From the NCBI RefSeq assembly GCF_001922985.1, contig NZ_MRUH01000168.1, positions 246,721 to 310,720 on the forward strand: DNA of 64,000 nt, given 5' to 3'. Source of the stretch: Teredinibacter waterburyi (lineage in GTDB: Bacteria; Pseudomonadota; Gammaproteobacteria; Pseudomonadales; Cellvibrionaceae). The notes below the pieces were generated by a model. That model made no database searches, had not been told where the DNA came from, and saw only the letters and a list, made by a program, of their open reading frames with translations. The position numbers and the translations under genes were made by a program. Positions 9,244 to 18,054 of this stretch are shown piece by piece. Position 1 is the first letter of the stretch; each line of letters starts with the position of its first letter.

Positions 9244-10272
9244 TTACTCTAAAAACCGACTTCGGCGGGTTAAAATATCTGCCGCAGGTGTTAGTTTAAA
9301 TAACGCGTCGGCGGCGAGTAACATTGCGCCGGCGGTCCAGCTGGTTTTTTCCTGTGGCCAGATAACCTTGTCGCGAAAGCTGTAACCCGTCCAATAGCCG
9401 CCGTCTGTATCCTGCCACTGGGCAAGCCATTTAAAAATATCGAGCGCCTGTGGGCGTCGGCCTGCAGCGATACAAGCTAAAATTAATTCGCAGCTTTCGG
9501 CAACCGTTACCCAGGGTTCATCGCTTACACAGCGGCAACCTAAATCTTCTTCGACAAAAAAAGCCCAGCGCTTGTCTAAGCGTAATTGTGCTTCTTCCGA
9601 TGAATAAATTCCCGCGAGGATGGGGTAGAACCAGTCCATGGAGAAGCGCGATTTACTTTCCCAGGTTCGATCAAAGCGCCAGGGTTTATTGCGCAGTGCG
9701 TCACTTAAGGCTTGGTAGCCGGTTAGCCAGTGAGGTTTGTGTAGTCCTAGCGTGGTAGCAATGGCTAATGCGGATTCGATACTGCGTAAAATAGACGCGC
9801 AAGCGGTAACCAGTGCGTCTTTTCCAAGCGTTTCACTAGTGTCGAGGGCCCATTGAATGTCGCCTTCACTGGTTTGTAGGTTAAGCACATAGTCGATAGC
9901 TTTTTCGACCATAGGAAAAAACTCCAGCAGCGCGGCTTGATCCTGAGTCACTTGGTAGTAATGCCAGACGCCGGTTGCTGGGTAGGCAACAAAGTTTGTT
10001 TCGATTCGAGTGGAATCTTCGCTGAGATAGCTGGCCTGCCAGCTTCCGTCTGAATTTTGATTTTTTACCAACCAATTTAGGCCCGCTTTTGCCGCAGTAT
10101 AATGCCCAGCAATAGAAAGCCCCATGACGGCTTCGATGTGATCCCATGGGTCGAGCTTGCCTTCACTGAACCAGCGGATGGCACCGTCGGGTTGTTGGCA
10201 ACTTAAAATAAACTGTGCGGTTTTTTCTAGGTCGAACCAAGCGGGGAGTTTTGCTTTTAAGCTGTTATGCAT
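9244..10272 (-). CDS. Terpene-cyclase/prenyltransferase-like alpha-alpha toroid protein
   Basis: 342 residues made of repeated helical hairpins of the squalene cyclase/prenyltransferase-beta type. QW-like and related motifs appear as QQPDGAIRW (about 26-34), NQNSDGSWQ (about 71-79), LQTSEGDIQW and WQDTDGGYWTGY near the C-terminus. The protein is about half the length of a squalene-hopene cyclase and lacks the DxDD protonation motif, so cyclase activity is doubtful; glycoside-hydrolase-like toroids are an alternative. It ends the minus-strand run slyD-GT4-methyltransferase-toroid, 73 bp downstream of the methyltransferase. It probably acts on the same product as those enzymes. No signal peptide is seen. 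Confidence 0.7.
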   Translation of the reverse strand: MHNSLKAKLPAWFDLEKTAQFILSCQQPDGAIRWFSEGKLDPWDHIEAVMGLSIAGHYTAAKAGLNWLVKNQNSDGSWQASYLSEDSTRIETNFVAYPATGVWHYYQVTQDQAALLEFFPMVEKAIDYVLNLQTSEGDIQWALDTSETLGKDALVTACASILRSIESALAIATTLGLHKPHWLTGYQALSDALRNKPWRFDRTWESKSRFSMDWFYPILAGIYSSEEAQLRLDKRWAFFVEEDLGCRCVSDEPWVTVAESCELILACIAAGRRPQALDIFKWLAQWQDTDGGYWTGYSFRDKVIWPQEKTSWTAGAMLLAADALFKLTPAADILTRRSRFLE

Positions 10273-10345
10273 TGAGACTCATCCGAAATGTTGTGCCGGT
10301 TTTAGTTTTGCTAAAAGTCACGCCGGCATAGATCGTTAATGTTTT

Positions 10346-11098
10346 CTATTCCGACGTCTTTTTGTCAAAGTAGTAGACCACACTCTTTCCCATAATCGGG
10401 TTTAGGCAAAAATCGAGACAGCGAGTTAGCCACGGTTTTTCAAATAGATCCCAAACTAAAAAGCGGTGGTAAATACGCACTGGCCAATAGTCTTCTCCCT
10501 TTTGCCAAAATAGGCAGCGCAACCACCAATAGGGCACATGTAGTGCGTGGCTGCCGTGGCCGTGAGTAAAGCGATAGCCACTGGCTGAAATTTCACGGCG
10601 CAATGCAGCCCCTTTAAAAATTCGAATGTGGCCGCCCTCCACCTGATGATAGGCTGCGGACAATGCCCAGCAGATACGTTCTGGCCATGCGCGTGGTACG
10701 CTCACACAGAGGCGCCCGCCAGGTTTTAATACGCGCTGTATTTCTGCGAGCATTTGTGGGTAGTTGGGAATGTGTTCCAACACTTCCGAGCAAACGACGT
10801 GGCTAAAACTGGCATCGTCAAAGGGTAGGCGTGTGCCGTCGGCTTGACTGAAGTTAACGTCACAGGCAGCGGTTTTTGCTGCTGTGGCGAATGAATTATG
10901 TATGTCGTCTAGCCGCTGTCGCGCCGTGATGAGATCGCTACGATTTAAATCCACTGCGTAAATTTGGTAGTCCAGTGGCCGCTCGGCGATCGCTTCGAGG
11001 TAGGCGAGTCCGAGTGCATGACGGCCTTCGCCGCAGCCTAAGTCGAGCAAACGCGAACCGGCTTCTAGCTTTAATAATGGCGGTTGCAGGGTGAGCAC
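10346..11098 (-). CDS. Class I SAM-dependent methyltransferase (Methyltransf_11 type)
   Basis: A 250-residue methyltransferase with motif I LLDLGCGEGRHALGLA (about residues 17-32), motif II YAVDLN (about 47-52), the ADGTRLPFDDASFSHVVCSEVLEHI block typical of Methyltransf_11, and LKPGGRLCVSVP. The C-terminal third is rich in Trp, Tyr and Arg and may bind an extended or lipid-linked substrate. It lies 3 bp after the GT4 gene on the same strand, so the two are surely co-transcribed. The substrate is not identifiable from the sequence. Confidence 0.82.
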   Translation of the reverse strand: MLTLQPPLLKLEAGSRLLDLGCGEGRHALGLAYLEAIAERPLDYQIYAVDLNRSDLITARQRLDDIHNSFATAAKTAACDVNFSQADGTRLPFDDASFSHVVCSEVLEHIPNYPQMLAEIQRVLKPGGRLCVSVPRAWPERICWALSAAYHQVEGGHIRIFKGAALRREISASGYRFTHGHGSHALHVPYWWLRCLFWQKGEDYWPVRIYHRFLVWDLFEKPWLTRCLDFCLNPIMGKSVVYYFDKKTSE

Positions 11099-11101
11099 GG
11101 C

Positions 11102-12499
11102 TTAGTTCTTTAACAGTGAGTGGTAGTAAGCGCTGAGCTGTTCTGCGACGCGCTGCCAGCAAAACGTTGCCAGAATATGCTGTCTCGCGGCAACACCTAA
11201 GGCACGGGTACCGTCTGGGTCGCGAAGCAGTACAGCAATCGCATTTGCAAGCGCCTGCTCATCGCCGGCGGCAACCAAAATACCGGCGTCGCCGACAACT
11301 TCTGGTAGGGCGCCGCCGTCGCTGCTAACAACGGGAACTTCACAAGCCATGGCTTCGCCTGCAGGTAAGCCAAATCCTTCATAGAGTGATGGGCACACGG
11401 CAATACAGGCGTGTGAATATTCTTCCACTAGTTGTGGGTGGCTAATGCCGGAGCGAAATTCAATGGCGTCGTTCAAACCAAGTTTTTTTATAAGCTGCTC
11501 ATTAACTCCACCTGGTTTAAGTTTGCCGACTATAACGAGATGAACAGCGGGAAATTCTTGCCGCAGTTGAGCCAATGCTTTTAATAAATAGGCCAAGCCT
11601 TTAATGGGTTGGTCGGATGAGGTTGTGGTAATTAAGCGAAACGGAACCCGTGTAGCGGTCGAGATGGGTTTAAATAAATCCGTATCGATACCGTTACTGA
11701 TCACCGAAACATTGTCGCCGGAGCTTTGAAAATACTGTTCGATATCGCGTTTCGAATTTTCGGAGACGGTGGTGATGTGGTGTAGTTTTTTTACCACCCG
11801 CTCTTGCATACGAATAAAGCTATACCAGCGTTTAATAAGTAGGCGATGCTGCCAGTCTGGGGCGGCGGCCAAGGCGAGATCGCGGTCGCGATGGATGGGG
11901 TGGTGGATAGTACTAATAACCTTGTGACCGGCGTTTTGTAGCTGCAGCAAGCCGTAACCCAAGCTTTGGTTATCGTGAATAATATCGTAGTTGTTTACCG
12001 CCAACACTTTCGCGATGCGTCGCCCAAAGGTGTAGGGTTCGGCAAAGCCACCGGTAAGCATGGCAAACCATTCCCAAGTATCGGTAAACGATTTTAAATG
12101 GTGCCAGCGCAGCGCCCGAGTGTGATCAACTGAGGCGTACAAATCTAAGCTGGGAACTTCGATTAAGTTCACACCGCTGGGCAGTTCTGGGTAGGGTGGG
12201 CCAGAAAAAACGTCGACCTGATGACCAAGATCGCTGAGCGCCTTGCTGAGATATTTAATATAAATACCCTGACCGCCGACAAAGGGCGAGCTGCGATAAC
12301 CTAACAGGGCAATTTTAAGCGGTTTAAGCTTGGCCCCGATGGGTTTGATGCCGCTAGTATTTGTACTACTAAGGTCAGTACCGGAAGCTTTGGGCGTCTC
12401 GATAGCTTTGGTGCTGACGGCGGCGGGCGTTGCGCTAGTGATGGTGACCGCCGTCGCCGTGGGCGTGACCGTGGGCAATTTCTTCTTCACTGGCTGCAC
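11102..12499 (-). CDS. Glycosyltransferase family 4 (GT-B fold)
   Basis: A retaining GT-B glycosyltransferase. The acceptor-side N-domain begins near residue 62 (LKIALLGYRSSPFVGGQG). The nucleotide-sugar C-domain contains SVISNGIDTDLF, VIVGKLKPGG and the donor-binding E-x7-E region SLYEGFGLPAGEAMACEVPVVSS. The first ~60 residues are Thr/Ala/Ser-rich low complexity, because this stretch is the slyD 3' end read in another frame. The only usual starts before the GT domain are GTG 12499, GTG 12490 and TTG 12478, all inside slyD; none occurs after the slyD stop. The gene therefore starts within slyD or uses a rare codon (CTG/ATT) near the domain. The sugar and acceptor are unknown. Confidence 0.85.
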   Translation of the reverse strand: MQPVKKKLPTVTPTATAVTITSATPAAVSTKAIETPKASGTDLSSTNTSGIKPIGAKLKPLKIALLGYRSSPFVGGQGIYIKYLSKALSDLGHQVDVFSGPPYPELPSGVNLIEVPSLDLYASVDHTRALRWHHLKSFTDTWEWFAMLTGGFAEPYTFGRRIAKVLAVNNYDIIHDNQSLGYGLLQLQNAGHKVISTIHHPIHRDRDLALAAAPDWQHRLLIKRWYSFIRMQERVVKKLHHITTVSENSKRDIEQYFQSSGDNVSVISNGIDTDLFKPISTATRVPFRLITTTSSDQPIKGLAYLLKALAQLRQEFPAVHLVIVGKLKPGGVNEQLIKKLGLNDAIEFRSGISHPQLVEEYSHACIAVCPSLYEGFGLPAGEAMACEVPVVSSDGGALPEVVGDAGILVAAGDEQALANAIAVLLRDPDGTRALGVAARQHILATFCWQRVAEQLSAYYHSLLKN

Positions 12500-12920
12500 G
12501 TATTGCTTTTATTTCGATATCGAATTCCAGTGTCTTACCCGCAAATGGATGGTTCATATCGAGCTCAACCATAAACTTGCCAGGTTTGATAATGCGCGCG
12601 TTAATCGCACCCTTCTCGGTATTCACCTTCACTACCATGCCTGGAAGCAGGCGCTTATATTTGCCAGCCAAATGCTTAACCGGCACTTTTTGCACGGCGC
12701 CTTCGCGGCGTGGCCCGTAAGCCTGCTCGGGGGACAACACCACTGATTTGCTGTCGCCGACAGTCAAGCCAACCATTGCATCTTCTAAGCCCGCAAGAAT
12801 ATTGCCGTGGCCGTGCAGATAAGCCATAGGTACTGAGTCTTGATTAGATTCAATATTCTCGCCGCCCTGCTCGCGTAAAACATAATGAAACGACACCACA
12901 CTGTTGTTTTCGATTTGCAT
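12435..12920 (-). CDS. slyD: SlyD-like FKBP-type peptidyl-prolyl cis-trans isomerase
   Basis: A 161-residue FKBP isomerase and chaperone with the insert-in-flap (IF) domain typical of SlyD: an N-terminal half-FKBP domain (MQIENNSVVSFHYVLR, GLEDAMVGLTVGD), the IF domain (about 70-125), then the closing strand (TLEFDIEIKAI). The C-terminus is a short His-rich tail (HGHAHGDGGHHH), a likely metal-binding site as in E. coli SlyD, which delivers Ni. ATG 12920 opens the protein directly at the conserved N-terminus. The last 65 bp overlap the longest reading of the GT4 gene in another frame. Confidence 0.93.
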   Translation of the reverse strand: MQIENNSVVSFHYVLREQGGENIESNQDSVPMAYLHGHGNILAGLEDAMVGLTVGDSKSVVLSPEQAYGPRREGAVQKVPVKHLAGKYKRLLPGMVVKVNTEKGAINARIIKPGKFMVELDMNHPFAGKTLEFDIEIKAIRAASEEEIAHGHAHGDGGHHH

Positions 12921-13037
12921 AACTGACTTTTCCGAAGCGTTAAAAACGCGAGATTATACCGAGCTTAGGCGCGGCCGCCTACGCTTGCTTGCGGGGGGGT
13001 GATGGTTTGCCGGTTACGGTGGTGCACATCTTGCGCT

Positions 13038-13916
13038 TTAGGCACTTTTCTGGCGGCGATATTCCGATGGTGAGACCCCAAGTGACTTTTTAAAGCGGGT
13101 AGAGAAATTAAACGCATCTTGATAGCCAACACTGTTGGCGATCAGCAGTAGTGACCAGTCGGTATCTTTGAGAAGGTTTTCGGCGCGTTCCATTCGAAAG
13201 TAAATCAGCCGTTGGATAGGGCTCTGGCCGTACAGTTGCTTGCAGAGGCGGTGTAGATGCGGCGCAGAGTAATGTACCGTGTCGGCCATTTTCTCAATTG
13301 TCCAAGGGGCGTGTAGTTGCTGCTGAACAAGGGTGAAGAGGGTTTCTAGGCGACGCTGTTGTTCGAGGCCGTCTTGGTTGCTGCTGCCTTCGTTACTAAG
13401 ACTTTGGCTAAGGTAATTTTGTAGCTGTTGGATTGCGTTATCGCGCATGCTGCGGCGGGGTTCATAATAGAGTTGGCACAGGAGGTGGAAAATAGCCGCG
13501 CTGCTGGGGCAGTAGCGAATACCGGGGTGCTGGCTGGTGAGATGCTGCCATTGCGGGGTGTCGTCAAAACAAAACCATGCCGTTGCCCAGCGTTCGGCGG
13601 CTAAAGAAAATCGAAACGGATTGCCGAGCGGCAATAGGGTTAAGGTGTTGGGTTCAATAAATTGCTCGGTGCAATCGGGGTTGTTTGCAATAGAGTTGGT
13701 GCAGTCTAGTTCGAGCTTACCGCGCCCTTCTAGGGTAAACAGTGCGGTGTGATAGTCGGGCTTGCGCCGCCCAACCCAGTAGCGCCCGCGTAGCTCCGAA
13801 ACCCCAGCGTAGCCAATGCCCATAGCGAGTAATTCGGGCACATTGTCGCGGTGCAGAAAACGTTCATAGCAGTCCGGCCCCAGCTCTAAAGAGTCTTCCC
13901 AGTGTTTACCTTGCAT
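13038..13916 (-). CDS. AraC-family transcriptional regulator
   Basis: 292 residues: an N-terminal cupin-like ligand-binding domain (about 1-170, with HTALFTLEGRGKLELD and LTLLPLGNPFRFSL) and a C-terminal AraC double helix-turn-helix. The first HTH is near IEKMADTVHYSAPHLHRLCKQLYG, the second near LLLIANSVGYQDAFNFSTRFKKSLGVSPSEYRR, the classical family signature. It probably senses a sugar or other small molecule. It is divergent from the SemiSWEET-MATE pair at 14067, with about 150 bp between the starts, so that pair is a plausible target. The effector is unknown. Confidence 0.9.
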   Translation of the reverse strand: MQGKHWEDSLELGPDCYERFLHRDNVPELLAMGIGYAGVSELRGRYWVGRRKPDYHTALFTLEGRGKLELDCTNSIANNPDCTEQFIEPNTLTLLPLGNPFRFSLAAERWATAWFCFDDTPQWQHLTSQHPGIRYCPSSAAIFHLLCQLYYEPRRSMRDNAIQQLQNYLSQSLSNEGSSNQDGLEQQRRLETLFTLVQQQLHAPWTIEKMADTVHYSAPHLHRLCKQLYGQSPIQRLIYFRMERAENLLKDTDWSLLLIANSVGYQDAFNFSTRFKKSLGVSPSEYRRQKSA

Positions 13917-14066
13917 CGGCTAAAATGCCCCCTGCTGCGTGGTGCGAGCAGCTTATGATAGTTTTGAAAATGGTTTTGATAGGTTAAAACATAGCCAGTT
14001 TTAGTTCTAGCACCTATAGTAACTAACGCTTAAAGAGTTTTGATTTTACCTAGGATTATTCTGACC

Positions 14067-14333
14067 ATGACAGAAGTGATTGGCCTTATCGCCGCAATTT
14101 GTACCACATTCTCGTTTGCGCCACAGGCATTAAAAGTTATCAAAACGGGCGATACCTCGGGGTTATCCCTGGCGATGTACGTGATTTTCACCTTTGGCGT
14201 ACTGCTCTGGATCGGTTACGGCCTGATGCGCGAAGACGCGGTGATTGTTTTGGCGAATGTCGTTACCTTCGTGCTGGCCGCGATTATTCTTTTTCTTAAA
14301 ATCCGCAACGACGTCCTTTCGAATCGCAAATAG
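14067..14333 (+). CDS. SemiSWEET (PQ-loop/MtN3) sugar transporter
   Basis: An 88-residue three-helix membrane protein of the SemiSWEET family, which dimerises to carry sugars across the inner membrane. The family motif TTFSFAPQALKVIKTGDTSGLSL contains the PQ of the PQ-loop; MYVIFTFGVLLWIGYGL and ANVVTFVLAAIILF follow as helices 2 and 3. The start is set at ATG 14067, preceded by AGGA at 14052-14055; an upstream TTG at 14040 would add an unconserved tail. It is 14 bp before the MATE gene and divergent from an AraC regulator that may control it. Confidence 0.88.
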   Translation: MTEVIGLIAAICTTFSFAPQALKVIKTGDTSGLSLAMYVIFTFGVLLWIGYGLMREDAVIVLANVVTFVLAAIILFLKIRNDVLSNRK

Positions 14334-14347
14334 AAGTAGAGATTATC

Positions 14348-15739
14348 TTGACCGCATTTTTTAAACGAAAAACAGCTGACCTTTTCGGTGGCAGCACTCC
14401 GAGTATGTGGGGCAGTGTGGCGTTGTTGGCATTGCCTGTCGCCCTGCAAATGATGCTGCAATCGCTATTGGGAATGGCGGATGTATTGATGGTAGGAGAG
14501 CTTGGCCCTGTTGCGATTGCGGCGGTGGGTCTCTCCGCCAAGTTACATTTTTTACTCTTGGTCATGATGGCCGGTATTGGCGCTGGTGCGAGTGTTTTGG
14601 TTGCGCAATACAGCGGTGCCGGCAATCTCGCTGCAACCCAGCGCACTCTGGCACTGGCCGTTATGGTTGGTGTTGCCAGTATGATCCCCTTCACGCTGCT
14701 GTTTTTATTGGGCGGCGAAACTGTAGTTTCCTTGATCAACCCAGACCCAGAAGTGGTCGCGCTAACCGCGAGTTATTTGCGCATTACTGCGTTTGTGGTG
14801 TTGCTGACGTTGCTGTCGGTGGTGTTCGAGTCTGGCTTGCGGGCCATGGGCAATACCGGCCTGCCGCTACTAATGGGCGCCATAGCCACTGCGGCAAACG
14901 TGGTATTGAATTACGCGTTAATCTTTGGCCATTGGGGAATGCCGGCCATGGGGGTCGAAGGCGCGGCTTGGGCGACGTTAATCGCACGGGGAATACAGTT
15001 GGCTGGCATTCTGTTGTGGTTATATCTGCGCAGTCATCATTTCGCCTTGCGCTTACAGCACTTTAAAGCGGCGCTGGATAAAGACGCCTTGTTGCGCTTT
15101 ACCCGGTTTGCGACCCCCTTGGTTATCAACCATGTTATCTGGGCGGTCGGCAATGCCACCTACCATGTTATGACCGGCTATGCGGGTACTGAAGCGCTTG
15201 CTGTAATGGGGGTGATAGTGCCCATCGAAAGCTTATTTTTCTCACTTTTCGTGGGTATCTCAAATGCCTCTACGGTATTAATTGGCCGCGCCTTGGGGGG
15301 CAGCCAAACAGACGAAGCCTGGCGTTTACATCGCTTTTTTGATCAGTTGTCGTTTGGTTTGGTAGTCGCGCTTAGCGCGGGGCTGTGGTTGTCGCGCCAT
15401 TGGGTAGTCGCTATTTTTGATCAGCTCGATGCGGCTACGGCGGAGCTGTTAACCGATACGCTGGCTATTTTCAGCCTGCTTATCTGGGTAAAAGTGTTGA
15501 ATATGATTCGAATACTTGGAGTGTTGCGCGCCGGTGGGGACAATCGCTTTTGCCTGATCACCGATACCATTGTGATGTGGGTAATTGGGATTCCTATCTA
15601 CACCGCGGCAATTTTTCTCGGTGGGTTTTCGTTCCTAACAATTTATACACTGATGTACTTGGAAGATGTGGCCAAATTCATCCCTGTTCGACACCGTATC
15701 GGCGTGCGCCGCTGGATGAAAAACCTTACGCTGACCTAG
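14348..15739 (+). CDS. MATE-family multidrug/toxin efflux transporter
   Basis: A 463-residue protein with 12 predicted membrane helices in two MatE halves. The first half begins at about residue 22 (VALLALPVALQMMLQSLLGMADVLMVGELG), close to the NorM signature. Such proteins export cationic drugs or metabolites using a Na+ or H+ gradient. It starts at TTG 14348 after a TAGAGA purine stretch, 14 bp after the SemiSWEET gene, so the two are likely one operon. The exported substrate cannot be inferred. Confidence 0.9.
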   Translation: MTAFFKRKTADLFGGSTPSMWGSVALLALPVALQMMLQSLLGMADVLMVGELGPVAIAAVGLSAKLHFLLLVMMAGIGAGASVLVAQYSGAGNLAATQRTLALAVMVGVASMIPFTLLFLLGGETVVSLINPDPEVVALTASYLRITAFVVLLTLLSVVFESGLRAMGNTGLPLLMGAIATAANVVLNYALIFGHWGMPAMGVEGAAWATLIARGIQLAGILLWLYLRSHHFALRLQHFKAALDKDALLRFTRFATPLVINHVIWAVGNATYHVMTGYAGTEALAVMGVIVPIESLFFSLFVGISNASTVLIGRALGGSQTDEAWRLHRFFDQLSFGLVVALSAGLWLSRHWVVAIFDQLDAATAELLTDTLAIFSLLIWVKVLNMIRILGVLRAGGDNRFCLITDTIVMWVIGIPIYTAAIFLGGFSFLTIYTLMYLEDVAKFIPVRHRIGVRRWMKNLTLT

Positions 15740-15761
15740 TGAGTAGGCTTAGAAAAACGCG

Positions 15762-16742
15762 TTATTGTTTGTTGTCGGATAGGTTTCGATTGTTAAAGGC
15801 ATTGATAATAGAGTTGTTTTTTCGACTCGGTAGTAATGGGTTGGTGAGGGTGAATACGCGTGGTGATGGTGTATTTAACTCAGTATTGAACTTGCCGTAG
15901 TGCTTGTTAAAGAGCATGGCGGCGGTGCCGTCGGCAAATAGCTGATCCAATCCGAACTTTAATCGTTGATAGAGCAGCGGTTGAGTTTTTGAAACACTCA
16001 AATACACCGAGATTGGGTAAAACACATAGAGATCTGGTGCAACCACCAGCTCGGGGTGTTCATCGATTTGATCGGCGAGGGTACGATCTATCTCCAGTAT
16101 GCTCATCGGCATACAATCATAACGATTACGTTCGAGCATACCGAATAGGCTGTGGAGGTCTTCTGCTGTGACCACCTCCATTCCTTGATTGCTGTAGGCA
16201 ATAATATCGCTCCAGTCGCTTTGCTGGCCTATTCGTAGTGTTTTCAGTTTTTCTAGGCTATCGATACTGCTAAGCAATGGTAATTTTTTGCGTAGGGTAA
16301 TACATTTGCGCAGGCCTAAGCGGTCTTTTAAGAATGGGTAGTCCAGCAGGTAAACGTTTTTTTTATTGACGAAATCGCCGTGCCACTCCGAGGAGAAGTG
16401 GGCGTGTATCGACTCGCCACGTTCGGTGGCGATTTTTGAGCGTTCGGCGCTCATGGGGCGATGATCGTAACTAATGTAGTAAGGTGGGGAGTCGGCGTCA
16501 GTCAGTTTGAGCGCGGCTTCGACTAACTCCACTTGATAGTCACGCAGAGAAGAACTCATGCCACCCACCCAAAATTTAATCTGAAAAGTGGGAGCGATCG
16601 AGGTGGTGACGGCAGTGGTCGGCGGTGCGGCAAATGACGTGGAGGGCGCAAATGGCGCTATAAGCATCCACAACAGGCTAGCACACCAGCGCATCGTCGC
16701 GCCGATTGTGTGGCTTGCGCCAGTTTCAGGAGGCCAATTCAT
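15762..16742 (-). CDS. Periplasmic solute-binding-like protein (SBP_bac_3 type)
   Basis: A 326-residue exported protein resembling family 3 solute-binding proteins. ATG 16742 has a GGTGG upstream, but ATG 16694 gives the more typical signal peptide MRWCASLLWMLIAPFAPSTSFA; either start is possible. The binding-protein pattern shows in a strand-and-loop beginning IKFWVGGM, the segment IGQQSDWSDIIAY, and LFADGTAAMLFNKHYG. No ABC or TRAP membrane genes are nearby. It shares the G-Q-x(3)-WSD motif with the protein at 18055-18975, so the two look like paralogues. The role may be sensing or binding rather than transport. Confidence 0.72.
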   Translation of the reverse strand: MNWPPETGASHTIGATMRWCASLLWMLIAPFAPSTSFAAPPTTAVTTSIAPTFQIKFWVGGMSSSLRDYQVELVEAALKLTDADSPPYYISYDHRPMSAERSKIATERGESIHAHFSSEWHGDFVNKKNVYLLDYPFLKDRLGLRKCITLRKKLPLLSSIDSLEKLKTLRIGQQSDWSDIIAYSNQGMEVVTAEDLHSLFGMLERNRYDCMPMSILEIDRTLADQIDEHPELVVAPDLYVFYPISVYLSVSKTQPLLYQRLKFGLDQLFADGTAAMLFNKHYGKFNTELNTPSPRVFTLTNPLLPSRKNNSIINAFNNRNLSDNKQ

Positions 16743-16807
16743 TCTTGGTTGTTACCACCATTTTTGTTAAATGTTATCGGTTTAGTTTAGTCGAAGGATG
16801 CCAACTC

Positions 16808-17896
16808 TTGCAGCATTTGATTGTGTATTTATTGTCTATTTTATTTGGGGTGATCTGTTTCGCGTCCAACGCGCAAGCACTGGTGGTGCTGCAGTACCAC
16901 CATATCGATAACGAAACACCAGCCGCGACCAGTATTACACCGGAGCGTTTCCGCGAGCACCTGGCGTTTTTGGAGCAGCAGCACTTTCGCGTTATTGCGA
17001 TTACCGAGCTGCCGGCTTTATTGAAGGCCGCAAAACCGAGCGGAAGCCTACCAGACCGTACCGCCGTAATCACCTTTGACGACGGCTATAGCTCTATTTA
17101 CGAGCAGGCTTTTCCGTTGCTGAAAGCGCGTAACTGGCCGTTTACGGTGTTTGTGAACAGCAAACCGCACGATCAGAAGAACCCTCAATACGCCAGTTGG
17201 AAGCAGCTTCGCGAGATGGCCGCTGAGGGCGCCACCATCGCGAATCACAGCGATAGCCATCAGCATATGATTCGGCGCTTAGATGGCGAGTCAGCTAAGC
17301 AGTGGTTGGCTCGACAGACACATGAAATCGAGTTTACCGAACAGCGCATACGCAAAGAGATCGGCGGCCCTGCGGCGCCGTTTTTTGCCTACCCCTTTGG
17401 CGAATACAACAACGAACTGGTGGCACTGCTGGAGTCTAAGGGTTACCTGGGCTTTACCCAGATATCCGGGCCAATAGCTGCGAATAGTAGCCCACAGTTG
17501 TTGCCTCGTTTTGTCTTCGGTGGCCCCTATGGCCGCCCGCAGGATTTTGCCGACAAGGTGATGAGCCTACCATTCCCGCTCCTTGACGTTTTAGTGTCCG
17601 ACGAAGCAGGTCGTCCACTGAATGGCTCAGAATTGCCGCCGGCTGTAACTGTGCCGCGATTGCAGCTGCAATCGCCAATATTGCGACTGGTGCGAGCGGC
17701 ACAGTGCTTTGCTAGCGGTCAGGGTCAGCTTGCGGTAGCGCTAGGTGGCAGTAGTTTAACCACTAAAGCTAATCGCCCGCTGTCTGCTGGACGCAGTCGC
17801 TATACCTGCACCGCCGCTGCGGGAGGTGGTCGTTTTTATTGGTATTCGACCCTCTTTATACGCCGTAAAGACGACGGCGGCTGGTACTCAGAGTAG
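16808..17896 (+). CDS. Exported polysaccharide deacetylase (carbohydrate esterase family 4)
   Basis: A 362-residue exported NodB-homology deacetylase. Motif TFDDGYSS (with the catalytic and metal-binding Asp pair) is near residue 87-94, and the metal-binding His pair is in NHSDSHQHM. FFAYPFGEYN supplies a further active-site segment. It would remove N- or O-acetyl groups from a polysaccharide such as poly-GlcNAc, chitin or xylan. The start is placed at TTG 16808 because AAGGA (16794-16798) sits 9 bases before it and it gives the signal peptide LLSILFGVICFASNAQA. Residues ~270-362 are a beta-rich C-terminal tail of unclear function. It is flanked by two orphan binding proteins. Confidence 0.88.
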   Translation: MQHLIVYLLSILFGVICFASNAQALVVLQYHHIDNETPAATSITPERFREHLAFLEQQHFRVIAITELPALLKAAKPSGSLPDRTAVITFDDGYSSIYEQAFPLLKARNWPFTVFVNSKPHDQKNPQYASWKQLREMAAEGATIANHSDSHQHMIRRLDGESAKQWLARQTHEIEFTEQRIRKEIGGPAAPFFAYPFGEYNNELVALLESKGYLGFTQISGPIAANSSPQLLPRFVFGGPYGRPQDFADKVMSLPFPLLDVLVSDEAGRPLNGSELPPAVTVPRLQLQSPILRLVRAAQCFASGQGQLAVALGGSSLTTKANRPLSAGRSRYTCTAAAGGGRFYWYSTLFIRRKDDGGWYSE

Positions 17897-18054
17897 GCCC
17901 TTTGAGCGAAATCGATAGAGAACTGATACGCCAATTCTACAATCCTCTACTACACTAAAATGACTTTGGGCTGTTCATGAGGCCGTTGTATCTCATCCAC
18001 AATGAGTTGGACTTCAGTTAGCTTTTTTCAGTTAATGATTAAGGAGCCGTGATT

